Part shown: in pieces, positions 37,346 to 46,529 of the stretch
Numbering within the stretch: position 1 is the first letter of the stretch
How the letters are laid out: the number at the start of each line of letters is the position of its first letter
From: a virus
IMG/VR virus record: IMGVR_UViG_3300045012_000053
Location: 1-64,000 of that record
Direction: 5' to 3' (one strand)
DNA length: 64,000 nucleotides
Position numbers and translations under genes: made by a program
The notes under the pieces: model-generated
Seen by the model: the letters and a program-made list of their open reading frames with translations, nothing else
The model's database searches: none
What the model was told of the DNA's origin: nothing

Positions 37346-37582
37346 ATGGCAAATTTGAACAACCGTCAGAATCTGACGCCAGAAGAAGCAGCAAATGCTG
37401 TTGAAGTTTACAACAGCGCAGGCCGTCTCGATACAGTGAAAACAAATGCAGCGAACAACGACATTTTTCACGTGCGCAACGTAGTCATCGTTAACTTAGG
37501 CGGCGCTCTTGTAAAGGACGTACCAGCCACAGTAGTGAAGGCCAAGGCAGCGCGCGACAAGTTTTTATCGGACAACCGATAA
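37346..37582 (+). CDS. Hypothetical protein, 78 aa
   Basis: Helical Ala-rich start (LTPEEAANAVEVYNSAGRLD), a strand HVRNVVIVNLGGALV and a charged tail. GGAGATGAA upstream. The function is unknown. Confidence 0.5.
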   Translation: MANLNNRQNLTPEEAANAVEVYNSAGRLDTVKTNAANNDIFHVRNVVIVNLGGALVKDVPATVVKAKAARDKFLSDNR

Positions 37583-37594
37583 GCGGGAGATTTT

Positions 37595-37888
37595 ATGGCG
37601 AGTACGATCAGTGGTAACGTAGGCGGCGCGGCAGCATCAGGTGCGCAAGTCCAGTGTTTGAACATTGCGACTAAGGTGATTACTTACGGCGCTGGCGATG
37701 GTTCCGGTAACTACTCGATTCCCAGTCTCGCGGCTGGTACATACATCATCTCTGCATCCTTGAGCGCCAACGTTTACTACCACCCGGTTCAAGTTGTAGT
37801 GGACGGCGTAGCAACGTTCGCAGGAATCAATTTGAACCCGGTAGCGTTGAACGCGGCGAACGCGATTCAGCAAGCCACAAACTATTAA
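37595..37888 (+). CDS. Carboxypeptidase-regulatory-like/Ig-like beta protein
   Basis: 97 residues: SGNVGGAAASGAQVQCLN, DGSGNYSIPSLAAGTYIISAS, VVVDGVATFAGINL. This is the strand pattern of the CarboxypepD_reg-like beta sandwich often decorating phage capsids or tails. Confidence 0.6.
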   Translation: MASTISGNVGGAAASGAQVQCLNIATKVITYGAGDGSGNYSIPSLAAGTYIISASLSANVYYHPVQVVVDGVATFAGINLNPVALNAANAIQQATNY

Positions 37889-37991
37889 AGACTTTTGGCA
37901 ATCCGTTCAGCACGTTCCAAGAACGGTTTCCAATAACAGCGTCTTCAAGGCGGTTCCCCGTCTCGAAGGCGTACACTAAAAGGAAAACACA
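37889..37991 (+). other. Structured spacer
   Basis: Hairpin CCGTTC...GAACGG (about 37904-37927) and others; no gene seen. Resembles the structured spacers of the tRNA region. Confidence 0.3.
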
Positions 37992-38597
37992 ATGAGTAAC
38001 GTATTGGATTTTCAGGTATCCGGAGCATTCCCATCAAAGGTGGGCGGTCTCGGAACCACAGTTAAGTATTTCCCTCGTCCGATTGGTCCTTCCATCGGCG
38101 TGGCACCCTCGACCCCGTCTTCGACAAGCGCCATCGGCGCTCTGTTTCTCCCGGCACAGAACGTGTTTCAGGGACAGCAGATCAACGTCGTAGCGAGCGG
38201 TTTCTATGGTTCCGACACGGGCGACCCGTCGGGTACCGTAACCGTTCAGTTGTATGCGGTGACAGGTTCGTTGGCATCCCCGACGTACACCTCTCTCGCA
38301 ACAACGGGCGCGATCACTCCGTTCTTCGCGCAAGAGCCTTGGGGACTTAACGTAGAACTGATTGGCGCATCGAACGCGGGCGCAAACGGATTGCTGCTTG
38401 GTGCATACGAAGCATACATCCGTGGCTCTGTAACCGCTCCGACCACCGTGACCAACATCGTCACCGGGTTGGACTTCAACGCAGGTAACCCGGCGTTGCA
38501 GCAGGGCGCGGTGCTTGGCTTCGTTGTCGGCGTAACGTTCGGAACCACGGACGCGTCGAACAAAGCAGCCTTGTGCGAATTCACCATCGAGTCGTAA
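37992..38597 (+). CDS. Hypothetical beta-rich structural protein, 201 aa
   Basis: Gly/Ser/Thr/Val-rich with alternating strands (GTVTVQLYAVTGSLASPTYT, GAVLGFVVGVTFGTTDAS). AAAGGAAAAC before the ATG. Composition fits a virion surface protein; no family is recognised. Confidence 0.5.
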   Translation: MSNVLDFQVSGAFPSKVGGLGTTVKYFPRPIGPSIGVAPSTPSSTSAIGALFLPAQNVFQGQQINVVASGFYGSDTGDPSGTVTVQLYAVTGSLASPTYTSLATTGAITPFFAQEPWGLNVELIGASNAGANGLLLGAYEAYIRGSVTAPTTVTNIVTGLDFNAGNPALQQGAVLGFVVGVTFGTTDASNKAALCEFTIES

Positions 38598-38603
38598 TCA
38601 CCG

Positions 38604-38629
38604 GGGGCGAGCCTTTAGCGACTCGCCCC
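38604..38629 (+). terminator. Hairpin after the 201-aa gene
   Basis: GGGGCGAG-CCTTTAGCGA-CTCGCCCC followed by a pyrimidine-rich ACTTCTTCCT; no pure T run. A further hairpin-rich stretch (about 38640-38706) follows. Confidence 0.45.
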
Positions 38630-38737
38630 ACTTCTTCCTAGTTGGCTGGGACACTCCCAAGAGAGTGACCACCACAGGCACGTGCGGAAACCACGGCACG
38701 CTGGGTAACAGCCCCGGCAAATTTTAAGGATATCACG

Positions 38738-39052
38738 ATGGACCCAGCAGCTCTTACGTTGGGACAGATTTCCTCGGCCCTCAGAGATTTTACTGTGGTA
38801 GGAGTTCTTTTAACTGTCGCGTGGAAGTCGCGCGGCATGTACGAATCGGCGAAGAACTTCTTTGAGCGATTGACGAAGCACATGGATAAGATGGAGAGTG
38901 GTATGGAAACTCTCTTGACTAACCATCTGTTCCATATCGAAAAAGAATTGAAAGTGATGGCTCGCCGACAGGTGAAGGCTATCGAGGTGTTGCAGGCTCA
39001 GTCTGATGTAATGACAGACGACGGCGCACCACCGCCAGTAATAGAGGCGTAA
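38738..39052 (+). CDS. Membrane-anchored coiled-coil protein, possible holin-like
   Basis: 104 residues. A hydrophobic segment FTVVGVLLTVAW is followed by a coiled coil (KNFFERLTKHMDKMESGMET) and a short acidic tail. One anchor plus coiled coil occurs in class III-like holins and other phage membrane proteins. The ATG has AAGGA upstream. Confidence 0.45.
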   Translation: MDPAALTLGQISSALRDFTVVGVLLTVAWKSRGMYESAKNFFERLTKHMDKMESGMETLLTNHLFHIEKELKVMARRQVKAIEVLQAQSDVMTDDGAPPPVIEA

Positions 39053-39252
39053 TGCCAGCAGTATCGAAGAACCAGCGCATCGCGATGGCGATTGCGGAAC
39101 ATCATCCGGAAGACCTGAACGAGAAGAACAAGGGTCTGGCGGATATGTCGCACAAGCAGCTGCACGAGTTTGCTGCCACACCGGAGAAGGGTCTTCCGGC
39201 ACACGTTCACAAGAAGGCATCGTATCAAGCTGCTCGCGCAGCAAGGAAGTAG
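39052..39252 (+). CDS. Small basic phage protein, 66 aa
   Basis: Contains the pattern SKNQRIAMAIAEHHPEDL...MSHKQLHEFAAT-EKGLP, typical of small conserved phage proteins with an LxxFAxTKxKGLP motif. The role is unknown. It overlaps the upstream stop. Confidence 0.6.
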   Translation: MPAVSKNQRIAMAIAEHHPEDLNEKNKGLADMSHKQLHEFAATPEKGLPAHVHKKASYQAARAARK

Positions 39253-39254
39253 TC

Positions 39255-39527
39255 ATGGAAAGCAACAGCAACCCAGAAGAGACACTCCGCAACGGCAGCA
39301 AGCCGACGGGCAATGGCGGTTTGAAGGCTCCCGGCAACAGCCAAGCCGCAGCCGTGAAGACGACTTCGGACGGCGGCTCGAACCTTGAGTCTCTACGTCA
39401 AGGCAGCATTCCGAAGCCGGAAGGCGTAAAGGAAGTTTCCTACGATCAGGCTTGCCTAGCGAAGGCTCGTGCGCTCTACAACGAGACCACACACGACGCG
39501 AATCGCGCGAATAACGACAAAGAATAA
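39255..39527 (+). CDS. Hydrophilic protein, 90 aa
   Basis: Asn/Gly/Ser/Lys-rich and likely disordered, with a short C-terminal helix (ACLAKARALYNETTHDAN). The function is unknown. Confidence 0.5.
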   Translation: MESNSNPEETLRNGSKPTGNGGLKAPGNSQAAAVKTTSDGGSNLESLRQGSIPKPEGVKEVSYDQACLAKARALYNETTHDANRANNDKE

Positions 39528-39730
39528 TTCAACCTTGGACTGGTGACGCAGAAGAACTCTTCGCCATCAGGAACCCGAAGAGCGGAACCCGGGAATCATA
39601 CCGGGATGGTTGAGTGCCATCTTCCTAAGCCCCCACTCAGGGGTGTAGAAGAGCATGCGTCATCAGTGGTTCCAGCAAATTTTGTGCACAATCGGTCGGG
39701 CGTGCCACTAACACGCCCTCCTACTCTTTA
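39528..39730 (+). other. Spacer with hairpins before the HNH gene
   Basis: CCCGG-GAATCATA-CCGGG near 39588-39605 and GGGCGTG-CCACTAA-CACGCCC (39698-39718). The next bases TACTCT-TTAGTGG-AGAGTA enclose the ribosome site of the following gene. Confidence 0.45.
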
Positions 39731-40102
39731 GTGGAGAGTATCATGACTTTAAGTTTACGTGAGCGCAATAATCTTGCGGCTCAAAAGTATCGGAAAAATC
39801 ATCCCGAGAGAAGGCGTTTTATTCAAGCGCCCAAACGTGGAACAACCAAAGCACAAGCTGACGCCAAACTTTTGGAGCAAGAGAATAAGTGTGCGATTTG
39901 TGAAGAAATTTTTATAAAGACGCCCCACATTGACCACGACCACGTAACAAATCAATTTAGAGGGCTACTGTGTAGAGCCTGCAATCACATGCTAGGCAAT
40001 GCACGAGATAGCATCACTGTTTTACAAAGTGCAGTTGTGTATTTGAAAAAGTATGGAGCCTACAATGGTAAAGAAGCACCCATTCAGCCACACGGTGGTT
40101 GA
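39731..40102 (+). CDS. Endonuclease VII-like HNH protein
   Basis: 123 residues. Basic N-terminus (KYRKNHPERRRF), then CAICEEIFIKTPHIDHDHVTNQFRG-LLCRACN, the endonuclease VII core. AT-rich. Possible homing gene. GGAGAG precedes the ATG within a small hairpin. Confidence 0.82.
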   Translation: MESIMTLSLRERNNLAAQKYRKNHPERRRFIQAPKRGTTKAQADAKLLEQENKCAICEEIFIKTPHIDHDHVTNQFRGLLCRACNHMLGNARDSITVLQSAVVYLKKYGAYNGKEAPIQPHGG

Positions 40103-40352
40103 ACATCACAGAGATGGTTCTCACACCATTCATCACATCCACGAAAAGCACGGACATATCCACAGCGTTCCGAAGCGTGACGGCGATGTGCGTGGCGCTG
40201 CGGGCGATCACGATGGGATGCTGGACCACGTTATGGACCACACCTCTCAAATGAACCCGGGCGAAGGCCACGACGAAAACAACGAAGCGCTTGCGGCAGC
40301 AGGTCCGGCGGCAGCAGCCCCGGCGGCAGCGGCGGCACCTCAAGGGGCCTAA
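40065..40352 (+). CDS. His-rich protein with Ala/Pro tail
   Basis: Start at the ATG at 40065 (GGAG six bases upstream), inside the HNH gene's end. Many His pairs (VVEHHRDGSHTIHHIHEKHGH) could bind metal. The tail is an Ala/Pro repeat. The function is unknown. Confidence 0.55.
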   Translation: MVKKHPFSHTVVEHHRDGSHTIHHIHEKHGHIHSVPKRDGDVRGAAGDHDGMLDHVMDHTSQMNPGEGHDENNEALAAAGPAAAAPAAAAAPQGA

Positions 40353-40353
40353 A

Positions 40354-40536
40354 ATGGCAACTTCCTTTTACCGCTCGATGCACCACCTTCGTAAGGGCGG
40401 ACTGCACGACGCGCTACACATCCCGAGAGACGAGAAGATTCCAGCAGAGCGTCTAGCCTCGGCGAAGAAATCTCCCAATGCTCATGTGAAGAAGATGGCT
40501 GTGATGGCCGATAACATGAAGCACTGGAATCACTAA
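40354..40536 (+). CDS. Small basic protein, 60 aa
   Basis: MATSFYRSMHHLRKGGLHDAL; the ATG follows the stop of the previous gene by one base. His/Lys-rich, probably helical. The function is unknown. Confidence 0.52.
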   Translation: MATSFYRSMHHLRKGGLHDALHIPRDEKIPAERLASAKKSPNAHVKKMAVMADNMKHWNH

Positions 40537-40814
40537 TGAACTTCGGTCCAGCGAAGCAGTTCTTGAAGGCTGCGTTCAGCGACAACGGTACTCCTAGCAG
40601 CTCCCGTTTGTTGACGGTGCCTCATAGCATCGCTGCGATCTTTGTTCTCGTTTATCTTACCATCCACACAGGACACTATCCGGGTATGGATGAGGCAACA
40701 GGGTTGGGCGCGTTCGCTACGGCGCACTATGCGATCAACCGCGTCAGCAATATGTTCGGCGGGCAGAAGAACGCCGCACCTCCTCCGGTTCCACCAGTAC
40801 CACCACAGATTTAA
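40536..40814 (+). CDS. Membrane protein, 92 aa, possible holin
   Basis: One hydrophobic helix (VPHSIAAIFVLVYLTIHT), a weaker second one (FATAHYAINRVSNMF), and a Pro-rich tail. Small size and lone position before a secreted protein would suit a holin, but evidence is thin. Overlaps the upstream stop (TAATG). Confidence 0.45.
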   Translation: MNFGPAKQFLKAAFSDNGTPSSSRLLTVPHSIAAIFVLVYLTIHTGHYPGMDEATGLGAFATAHYAINRVSNMFGGQKNAAPPPVPPVPPQI

Positions 40815-40888
40815 CGCGGAGCAAGGGGTCCTTCGGGAACCGCGTACGCGCGATGGTGCCTTGCCAAGGGTCGCCCGTGGATAACAAC

Positions 40889-41764
40889 ATGAAACTGTTC
40901 CTCGCAGCAGCGTTAGTGATCGCGTCGCTGTTTGCAGTTCCAACTCCTGCCAAGGAGGCGAAGCCTGATTTAGCGAAGGCGACGCTGCTCGTCTACCAAG
41001 GCAAACAGGTCTGCAAGTATCACGAGGAAGCGTTCTTCATTTTCGAGGAACAAGTCTGGGGCTGTGAGTTCAAGTCGAATTTCACCTGCACCGCTACGGT
41101 AGTGGGAGAGTCAGGACACGAGTACATCGGACTGACAGCGGGACACTGCTTCGATTGGAACGCGGTGGACAAAAACGAATACTATGTCGCTGACAAGCTG
41201 GACGAGAAACCAGTCCTACACAAGATTAAGATCGTCAAGTTCGAGAACGACGAGCGCTACGATTACGGCGTCTTCACGTTCGAATCGCTGGAACGCTACG
41301 ACGTCATGCCAATCGCGGACAACGTCGACCCCAAGGTGGGCGACGAAGTTCTCAACATCAACTATTCGCTCGGCCTCACGCAGCAGGTTACGGTCGGAAA
41401 GATAGAGAGCGGCATCATCGAATCTCCTGCTATGGAGCAGCTGAAAGACACCAAGGGCAGATTCCTCGCGTCCATCAATGGCGGTCCCGGCGCGTCCGGT
41501 TCCGCAGTCGTGGACAAGAAGAGCGGACAGATCATCGGCTTGTTGGAGGGACACTTCCCCAACACGCGCATGGGTATGATCGTCATGCCTACAGGCCAGA
41601 AGCTAAAGAATTTTCTGCAAGACGACTCGGCTGGGCTTCGTCCTCAAAAGGCGGGTCCTCTTCCGAAGCCGCACGTGGCACCGAAACCGCCAGCTCCAAC
41701 GTTCTGGGAACTGGTACAAGAGCTGATTCGCCGCATCCTTCATAAGATCGGCATTAGAGGATAA
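40889..41764 (+). CDS. Secreted trypsin-like serine protease
   Basis: 291 residues from the ATG at 40889. A signal peptide (MKLFLAAALVIASLFAVPTPA) is followed by a chymotrypsin-fold protease with catalytic His in LTAGHCF, Asp in YDYGVFTF and Ser in GGPGASGSAVV. A Pro-rich linker and a C-terminal amphipathic helix (WELVQELIRRILHKI) end it. It would act in the periplasm or outside the cell. It is unrelated to the usual capsid maturation proteases. Confidence 0.78.
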   Translation: MKLFLAAALVIASLFAVPTPAKEAKPDLAKATLLVYQGKQVCKYHEEAFFIFEEQVWGCEFKSNFTCTATVVGESGHEYIGLTAGHCFDWNAVDKNEYYVADKLDEKPVLHKIKIVKFENDERYDYGVFTFESLERYDVMPIADNVDPKVGDEVLNINYSLGLTQQVTVGKIESGIIESPAMEQLKDTKGRFLASINGGPGASGSAVVDKKSGQIIGLLEGHFPNTRMGMIVMPTGQKLKNFLQDDSAGLRPQKAGPLPKPHVAPKPPAPTFWELVQELIRRILHKIGIRG

Positions 41765-41765
41765 C

Positions 41766-42032
41766 ATGGCATCAGATTTCGTATCCAACGCGCTAGCGAG
41801 CGCACACAAGTATATGGACGCCGAGAAGAAATCGAGCGTCGGAACCAAGAGCGACTTCGCTCCGAAGGCGGCATCGAAGCCTCAAGCGGAATCGAGCGAC
41901 TATGCTCACGCGAGAGCGGCCCGTAAGCCGGGCGGCTCGTTCATGGGCGTGGAAGCGAGCGAAGATCGTGGCAAGGAACTAAAATCGGCGCAAGAACAGC
42001 ACGACACCAATGTGAAGGCGCTGGACCAGTAA
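41766..42032 (+). CDS. Hydrophilic protein, 88 aa
   Basis: Ala/Lys/Ser-rich, likely helical and disordered (ASDFVSNALASAHKYMDAEK). It directly precedes the terminase gene; a small-terminase role is not supported by any motif. Confidence 0.5.
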   Translation: MASDFVSNALASAHKYMDAEKKSSVGTKSDFAPKAASKPQAESSDYAHARAARKPGGSFMGVEASEDRGKELKSAQEQHDTNVKALDQ

Positions 42033-42053
42033 CACCCTAATAGGAGTTCGACC

Positions 42054-44357
42054 GTGGCACTTACCGACGCACAGAGACAGGCAAATAGCAGAGCAAGAAA
42101 GAAGGGACTACCTGAACCTTACAGCGCAGCAGAATCGAAGGCACAAGCGGAGGCGCACGCGGCAAAGGAATCAAGACTCGTAGAACTGTTGGAAGAAGTT
42201 GCGGCCCACGACAGAGAAGGAAAGAGATACAAGAGCGAGGCCCGCAGCTATACGAAGTTGGTGCGTCTGTATTACGGTCAACCTGAGAATGGAGATGCCG
42301 ATGACGATGAGACCAGCGACGGCAAGACCGCCAAAAAGCCGAAAGGCCCGAAGCGTCCCAACCCATCAGAGACTCGTATACGAATTCAAAACTCCGACGC
42401 TGCTCCCTTGGAGCCAGTTAAGGGTAAATCCCGCAAGCGCGCAATCGAAGACATCACCTACGAAGTAGATGATATCGTCGGTTTCTGGCGCTGGCTCGAT
42501 CTGCGAGATCGCGCGCGAAAAGATTTGTATTGGCTCTGCCGACTACTCGGGCTGGGCGTGTACCGCGACGTGCACCAGATCACCTGCGACCAGTTCGTGC
42601 AGAAGAACTTCGGCGGACCTTGGCTGAATCGGGACGGCACGGTAGATCGTGAACGCACCCCGCTTGAGCCGATGTACTTTGAAGGCTACACGCTGGACGA
42701 TTTTCACGAGATGATCGATGCGCAAGAGCGTTTTGATGCGCAAGGTCGCTCGACAAAAGAAATGATGCTGCTCGACTCTCGTGGCTTTTACAAGTCAACG
42801 ATTGACGGAGTAGACTCGGTTCAATGGCTGCTGAACTGCCCTGATATCCGCGTGCTCATCATCACTGGTGAGTACAAGCTGGCGCTGTCGTTCATGCTTG
42901 AAATCAAGGGCTACTTCTTTGCAGCGGAAGGCCAAGACTTTACCTCGTTCCAGCTATTGTTTCCCGAGTACGCGCTGTACGGCGTGGATGGGACTTCGAA
43001 GGAACCGCTATTCTCTCCCGCTCGTATCCTGACACAACGTCAAGGCTCGATCTGGGTGAACTCAATCGTTGCGAACGTATCCGGTTGGCACTGCGACATC
43101 AAGAAGGGTGACGATGTTGTCACCAACGCGAACTCGAACACGGAAGACACGAAAGAGAAGCTAAAGAAAGATTACAACGGCACCGATGACTTGCTCGACC
43201 CGCACGGGTTTAGCGATCACATAGGCACCCGTTACTTCACCGACGACTGGTACGGCACGCGTCTCACGCCTCAAGACGGAGAGAGCGAGATCGCGCCGAT
43301 CAAGTACCACTGTCGCGGATGCTGGGAAGTTAGACCGGAATACGCAGAAGTTCCGATCATGCGCCTCACCGAAGAGATGGTGAAGCTGACGTTCCCGCAG
43401 AAGTGGACCTTTGCGAAGTTGCACCGTTTGCTCTTAAAGAAGGGCGAGCGCGACTTCCGCAACCAGCAGCTCAACGAGCCTACGGACGCCGCAGAAGACA
43501 GCGGCTTCAAGGTCAGCTTCACGGAGCATGACTTACGCGCGCACAGCTATCAGCGCGAGGCCGCGCCGAAGGCTGGAGACGTTTACATTACGTGGGACTG
43601 GGCGCTCTCGGACAAGAAGACATCAGACTACTCGGTCGGCGTCGTGGCTCGTTTGTACAAGAACGACATGAACGAGTGGGCGTTCGTAATTCTCGAAGTC
43701 ATATACGACAAGTGGAAGTACTCGGAACTCGCTTTTCAGATCGTGGCGCTCTCGAAGCGCTGGGGTCCGAAGGTCACCATGATCGAAGCGTCCAACGCTT
43801 TCGATCTTTTGAGAGACGAGATCACACGAGTCGGCCAGCGTCAAGGCTACCAGCCGTACATATACTGGAAGCAGCCATCGCGGGAAGAGAATGCGAAACG
43901 AAACCGAATTAAATCGTTGGAAATCCTTTTAGCGGAGCACCGTTTGCACTTCGTGCTCGGCCCGTGGATTGACGAAACGTTCAAACAGTTCACCCAGTAC
44001 ACAGGCGAGAAGAAGAACAAAGGCCGCAAGGAAGATATCCCGGACGCCATCTCATACATGACGTATATTCTCCCGGCGGAAGCTCGACCAATCATCGACA
44101 AGATCGACCCGGAAGAAGAGAAGAGACTGGCAGAGGAACGAGACAAGCAGTTTTTGAAAGTGCGCCACTACGAAGCGTACTTTGGACAGAGAGTTAGAAC
44201 GAAAGAAGAAGGCGGAAACCTTCCCGCTCCGACGTGGCGACAGTGGTCGCGTGGAGACTCGGGCGAGGTAAAACCGCCGGAGCCAGAGCCAGAACCGCCA
44301 AAGCCGCAGGACCCGAGAATGAAAATCTTCGGCAATAAAGGGCCTTGGCGCTTGTAA
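42054..44357 (+). CDS. Terminase large subunit
   Basis: 767 residues, GTG start. The N-terminal 150 residues are charged and linker-like. The ATPase part has a Walker-A-like SRGFYKST (Arg-rich form) near residue 245 and the strand IRVLIITGEYKLAL. The nuclease part begins ITWDWALSDKKTSDYSVG with conserved Asp residues, then TMIEASNAFDLL and the last acidic motif EDIPDAISYM. It pumps DNA into the prohead and cuts concatemers. The portal gene follows 18 bases later. Confidence 0.85.
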   Translation: MALTDAQRQANSRARKKGLPEPYSAAESKAQAEAHAAKESRLVELLEEVAAHDREGKRYKSEARSYTKLVRLYYGQPENGDADDDETSDGKTAKKPKGPKRPNPSETRIRIQNSDAAPLEPVKGKSRKRAIEDITYEVDDIVGFWRWLDLRDRARKDLYWLCRLLGLGVYRDVHQITCDQFVQKNFGGPWLNRDGTVDRERTPLEPMYFEGYTLDDFHEMIDAQERFDAQGRSTKEMMLLDSRGFYKSTIDGVDSVQWLLNCPDIRVLIITGEYKLALSFMLEIKGYFFAAEGQDFTSFQLLFPEYALYGVDGTSKEPLFSPARILTQRQGSIWVNSIVANVSGWHCDIKKGDDVVTNANSNTEDTKEKLKKDYNGTDDLLDPHGFSDHIGTRYFTDDWYGTRLTPQDGESEIAPIKYHCRGCWEVRPEYAEVPIMRLTEEMVKLTFPQKWTFAKLHRLLLKKGERDFRNQQLNEPTDAAEDSGFKVSFTEHDLRAHSYQREAAPKAGDVYITWDWALSDKKTSDYSVGVVARLYKNDMNEWAFVILEVIYDKWKYSELAFQIVALSKRWGPKVTMIEASNAFDLLRDEITRVGQRQGYQPYIYWKQPSREENAKRNRIKSLEILLAEHRLHFVLGPWIDETFKQFTQYTGEKKNKGRKEDIPDAISYMTYILPAEARPIIDKIDPEEEKRLAEERDKQFLKVRHYEAYFGQRVRTKEEGGNLPAPTWRQWSRGDSGEVKPPEPEPEPPKPQDPRMKIFGNKGPWRL

Positions 44358-44375
44358 TAATGAGGACATGACAGC

Positions 44376-46487
44376 ATGGCGGACATCGACGTAGCAGTAG
44401 CCAACTTGGAACAGGTGCCAGCAGCTGAGATCACGACGGACAATACCTACGTGGACTCGGAGACTGGGACGATTCAGTTCAATGATACTGCGGCTATCAA
44501 ACTTGTGCTCGACAGCGCGGAGATAGCGGACAATTTCATCAACATTAATCAGTGGGCCAGCGGTTGGACAATGTCCGACTTGCTATACCAGTCGCCGATG
44601 TCTACCAGCGACGGAGGCTCCGGCAGCACAGACGTAGCGAACTCGGCGGTGCCGAAGTTCATGGTCTCGAACCACATCAGTTCGATTGTTCCGAAGATCA
44701 TGGGCGGCATCTTCTACGAAGACCCGTGCTTCCTGCTTCGTCCGGCCCCGAACACAGATCAGGACGTGATCGCCGCGAAGACCGCGCTGTTCACGTTTCA
44801 GCTCAAGGCTATGCGCTTTGAGGAACAGATCGAACTTGGGCTGGAGCAGATGGCGCTGCTTGGCACTGCTATCTGGAAGTGGGGCTACACCGAGTACGAA
44901 AAGACCGAGAAGAAGTACAAGCGCTATGCGCCCAAGGTTAATGTGCCGGATGGTCTAGAGACCGCGCCGATTGACACGCCGGACTCCGACGACTTCGAGA
45001 TCGAGTTCTACAAGAAGACAGTCTCTCACCCGTGGTTGAAGTTCTGCGACATCCGTACAGTCCTAGTGGACCCGGGATGCCGCGTGGGCGACATCCGTAC
45101 AGCCAAGTGGGTTGTGTGGCGCGACTACGCTACTTACGATGATTTGGAAAAGCTTCGCGGGATGGAAGGTTACGAGATTCCTAGCGAGGCAATTCTTCGC
45201 TCGATGTTTGCGAAGGCCACTTCTCCGGGACCTGACAACATTACGATGACCATCCCGGAAGGGATGATGGGTTATTTGCAGCACTCGAAGCCGAGAAGCT
45301 ACAAGACTTCGGCGGACCCAAACAAGGCTCCGCTGGAAGTGTTGGAGTATTGGGACAACGACAAGGTTATCGTTGTGCTCATCTACAACGGCCACAACAT
45401 TTTGATTCGCAACGAAGCCAATCCGTTTGGAAAGATTCCTTTCTACTCGGCAAACTGGCGCAACATTCCTGACTCGTTCTACGGGCAGGGACTGGGCTTG
45501 CTAATCGGTAGCGAGCAGATCGTAGAGCAGGGTGTAACCAACCTCGCGCTCGACCTGCTGGCGTACTGCTTGCAGCCTGTCGCGCTTCGTAAGAAGGGCT
45601 TCAATGCACCGACACAGAACACGCGATGGGAGCAGGGCGGCATCATCGACGTCGAAGAGGACGTTGACAAGGCCTTCAAGTTCCTGCAAATGCCTCCTGT
45701 GCCTGCGGAAGCGTTCAGCTTCATCCAGCAGTCACAGAGCGCGGGCGCATCCACGTCGGGCGCGAACGAGCAGGTGGTGCAGGGCGCGGGACACGCGGGT
45801 ATCAGCACGACGGGTATGAGAAGCGGCACGGGCGCGGCGGCTGTTATTCAAGCCAACGCATCTCGTCTCGACGGTCCTACCGGACGTTTCGTGCGCCAAG
45901 TTTTCGAACCGTGGCTCTTTCAGATGGATGATCTCGACAACGACCTGTTGCCGACTAGCGTCATCAAGGATATCCTCGGCGAGAAGATGGGCAACGACTT
46001 CAAGGTCGACCACATCGAAATGCGTAACGCGAAGGTCGAATATGAAGTGCTCGCGGGCAGCAGCCTAGGTGCCAAGAAAGAAATGGCACAGGCTCTTCCG
46101 ATCATGATTCAGTTGTTGAACAACCCGACGTTCACTGCAAACGCGAACGACGCCGGATATCAGTTCGACGCGGTCGCCATCTTCCAAGCGTTCGTGGACG
46201 CGGCTGGTTGGAAGTTCAGCCAGAAGTTCTTACGCGAGATGACACCGGACGAGAAGAAGAAGCACGACGCGAACAGCCCAGCGGCTATCGCGGCGGCGCA
46301 GCAGGCATCAGCGCAGAAGATGCAGCAGGACAAGTTCCAACAGGAACAGGTTCTGGAAAACCAGAAGCAGCTCGGCAAGGCGGGTAACGAAGCCTTCCGC
46401 TCTTCTATCGAAAAGTCAACCGCCCCGCCGTTGCTGGGCACAGGCCCGGACCAGACACAAGGGTTCGGCGCAACAGACTCTCTATAA
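44376..46487 (+). CDS. Portal protein
   Basis: 703 residues. Typical portal features: IPKIMGGIFYEDPCF-like wing helices, GTAIWKWGYTEYE, the DPGCR turn, NPFGKIPFYSANWRNIPDSFYGQGLG and a clip/barrel segment rich in Gln and Ala at the end. Position directly after the terminase supports it. It forms the dodecameric DNA entry ring. Confidence 0.82.
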   Translation: MADIDVAVANLEQVPAAEITTDNTYVDSETGTIQFNDTAAIKLVLDSAEIADNFININQWASGWTMSDLLYQSPMSTSDGGSGSTDVANSAVPKFMVSNHISSIVPKIMGGIFYEDPCFLLRPAPNTDQDVIAAKTALFTFQLKAMRFEEQIELGLEQMALLGTAIWKWGYTEYEKTEKKYKRYAPKVNVPDGLETAPIDTPDSDDFEIEFYKKTVSHPWLKFCDIRTVLVDPGCRVGDIRTAKWVVWRDYATYDDLEKLRGMEGYEIPSEAILRSMFAKATSPGPDNITMTIPEGMMGYLQHSKPRSYKTSADPNKAPLEVLEYWDNDKVIVVLIYNGHNILIRNEANPFGKIPFYSANWRNIPDSFYGQGLGLLIGSEQIVEQGVTNLALDLLAYCLQPVALRKKGFNAPTQNTRWEQGGIIDVEEDVDKAFKFLQMPPVPAEAFSFIQQSQSAGASTSGANEQVVQGAGHAGISTTGMRSGTGAAAVIQANASRLDGPTGRFVRQVFEPWLFQMDDLDNDLLPTSVIKDILGEKMGNDFKVDHIEMRNAKVEYEVLAGSSLGAKKEMAQALPIMIQLLNNPTFTANANDAGYQFDAVAIFQAFVDAAGWKFSQKFLREMTPDEKKKHDANSPAAIAAAQQASAQKMQQDKFQQEQVLENQKQLGKAGNEAFRSSIEKSTAPPLLGTGPDQTQGFGATDSL

Positions 46488-46494
46488 TCCGGAT

Positions 46495-46510
46495 GGGGCC
46501 GCAAGGCCCC
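46495..46510 (+). terminator. GNRA hairpin after the portal gene
   Basis: GGGGCC-GCAA-GGCCCC without a T run. More likely an mRNA processing or attenuation element than a full terminator. Confidence 0.4.
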
Positions 46511-46529
46511 GTACCGACAGGATGGACCA

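Noticed and set aside
39543-39731. 62-codon GTG-start ORF
   Set aside because: No ribosome site; it spans strong hairpins of the leader of the following HNH gene and has no recognisable protein pattern.
41766-42032. Small terminase subunit
   Set aside because: Position fits, but the sequence is low-complexity with no helix-turn-helix, so I left the function open.
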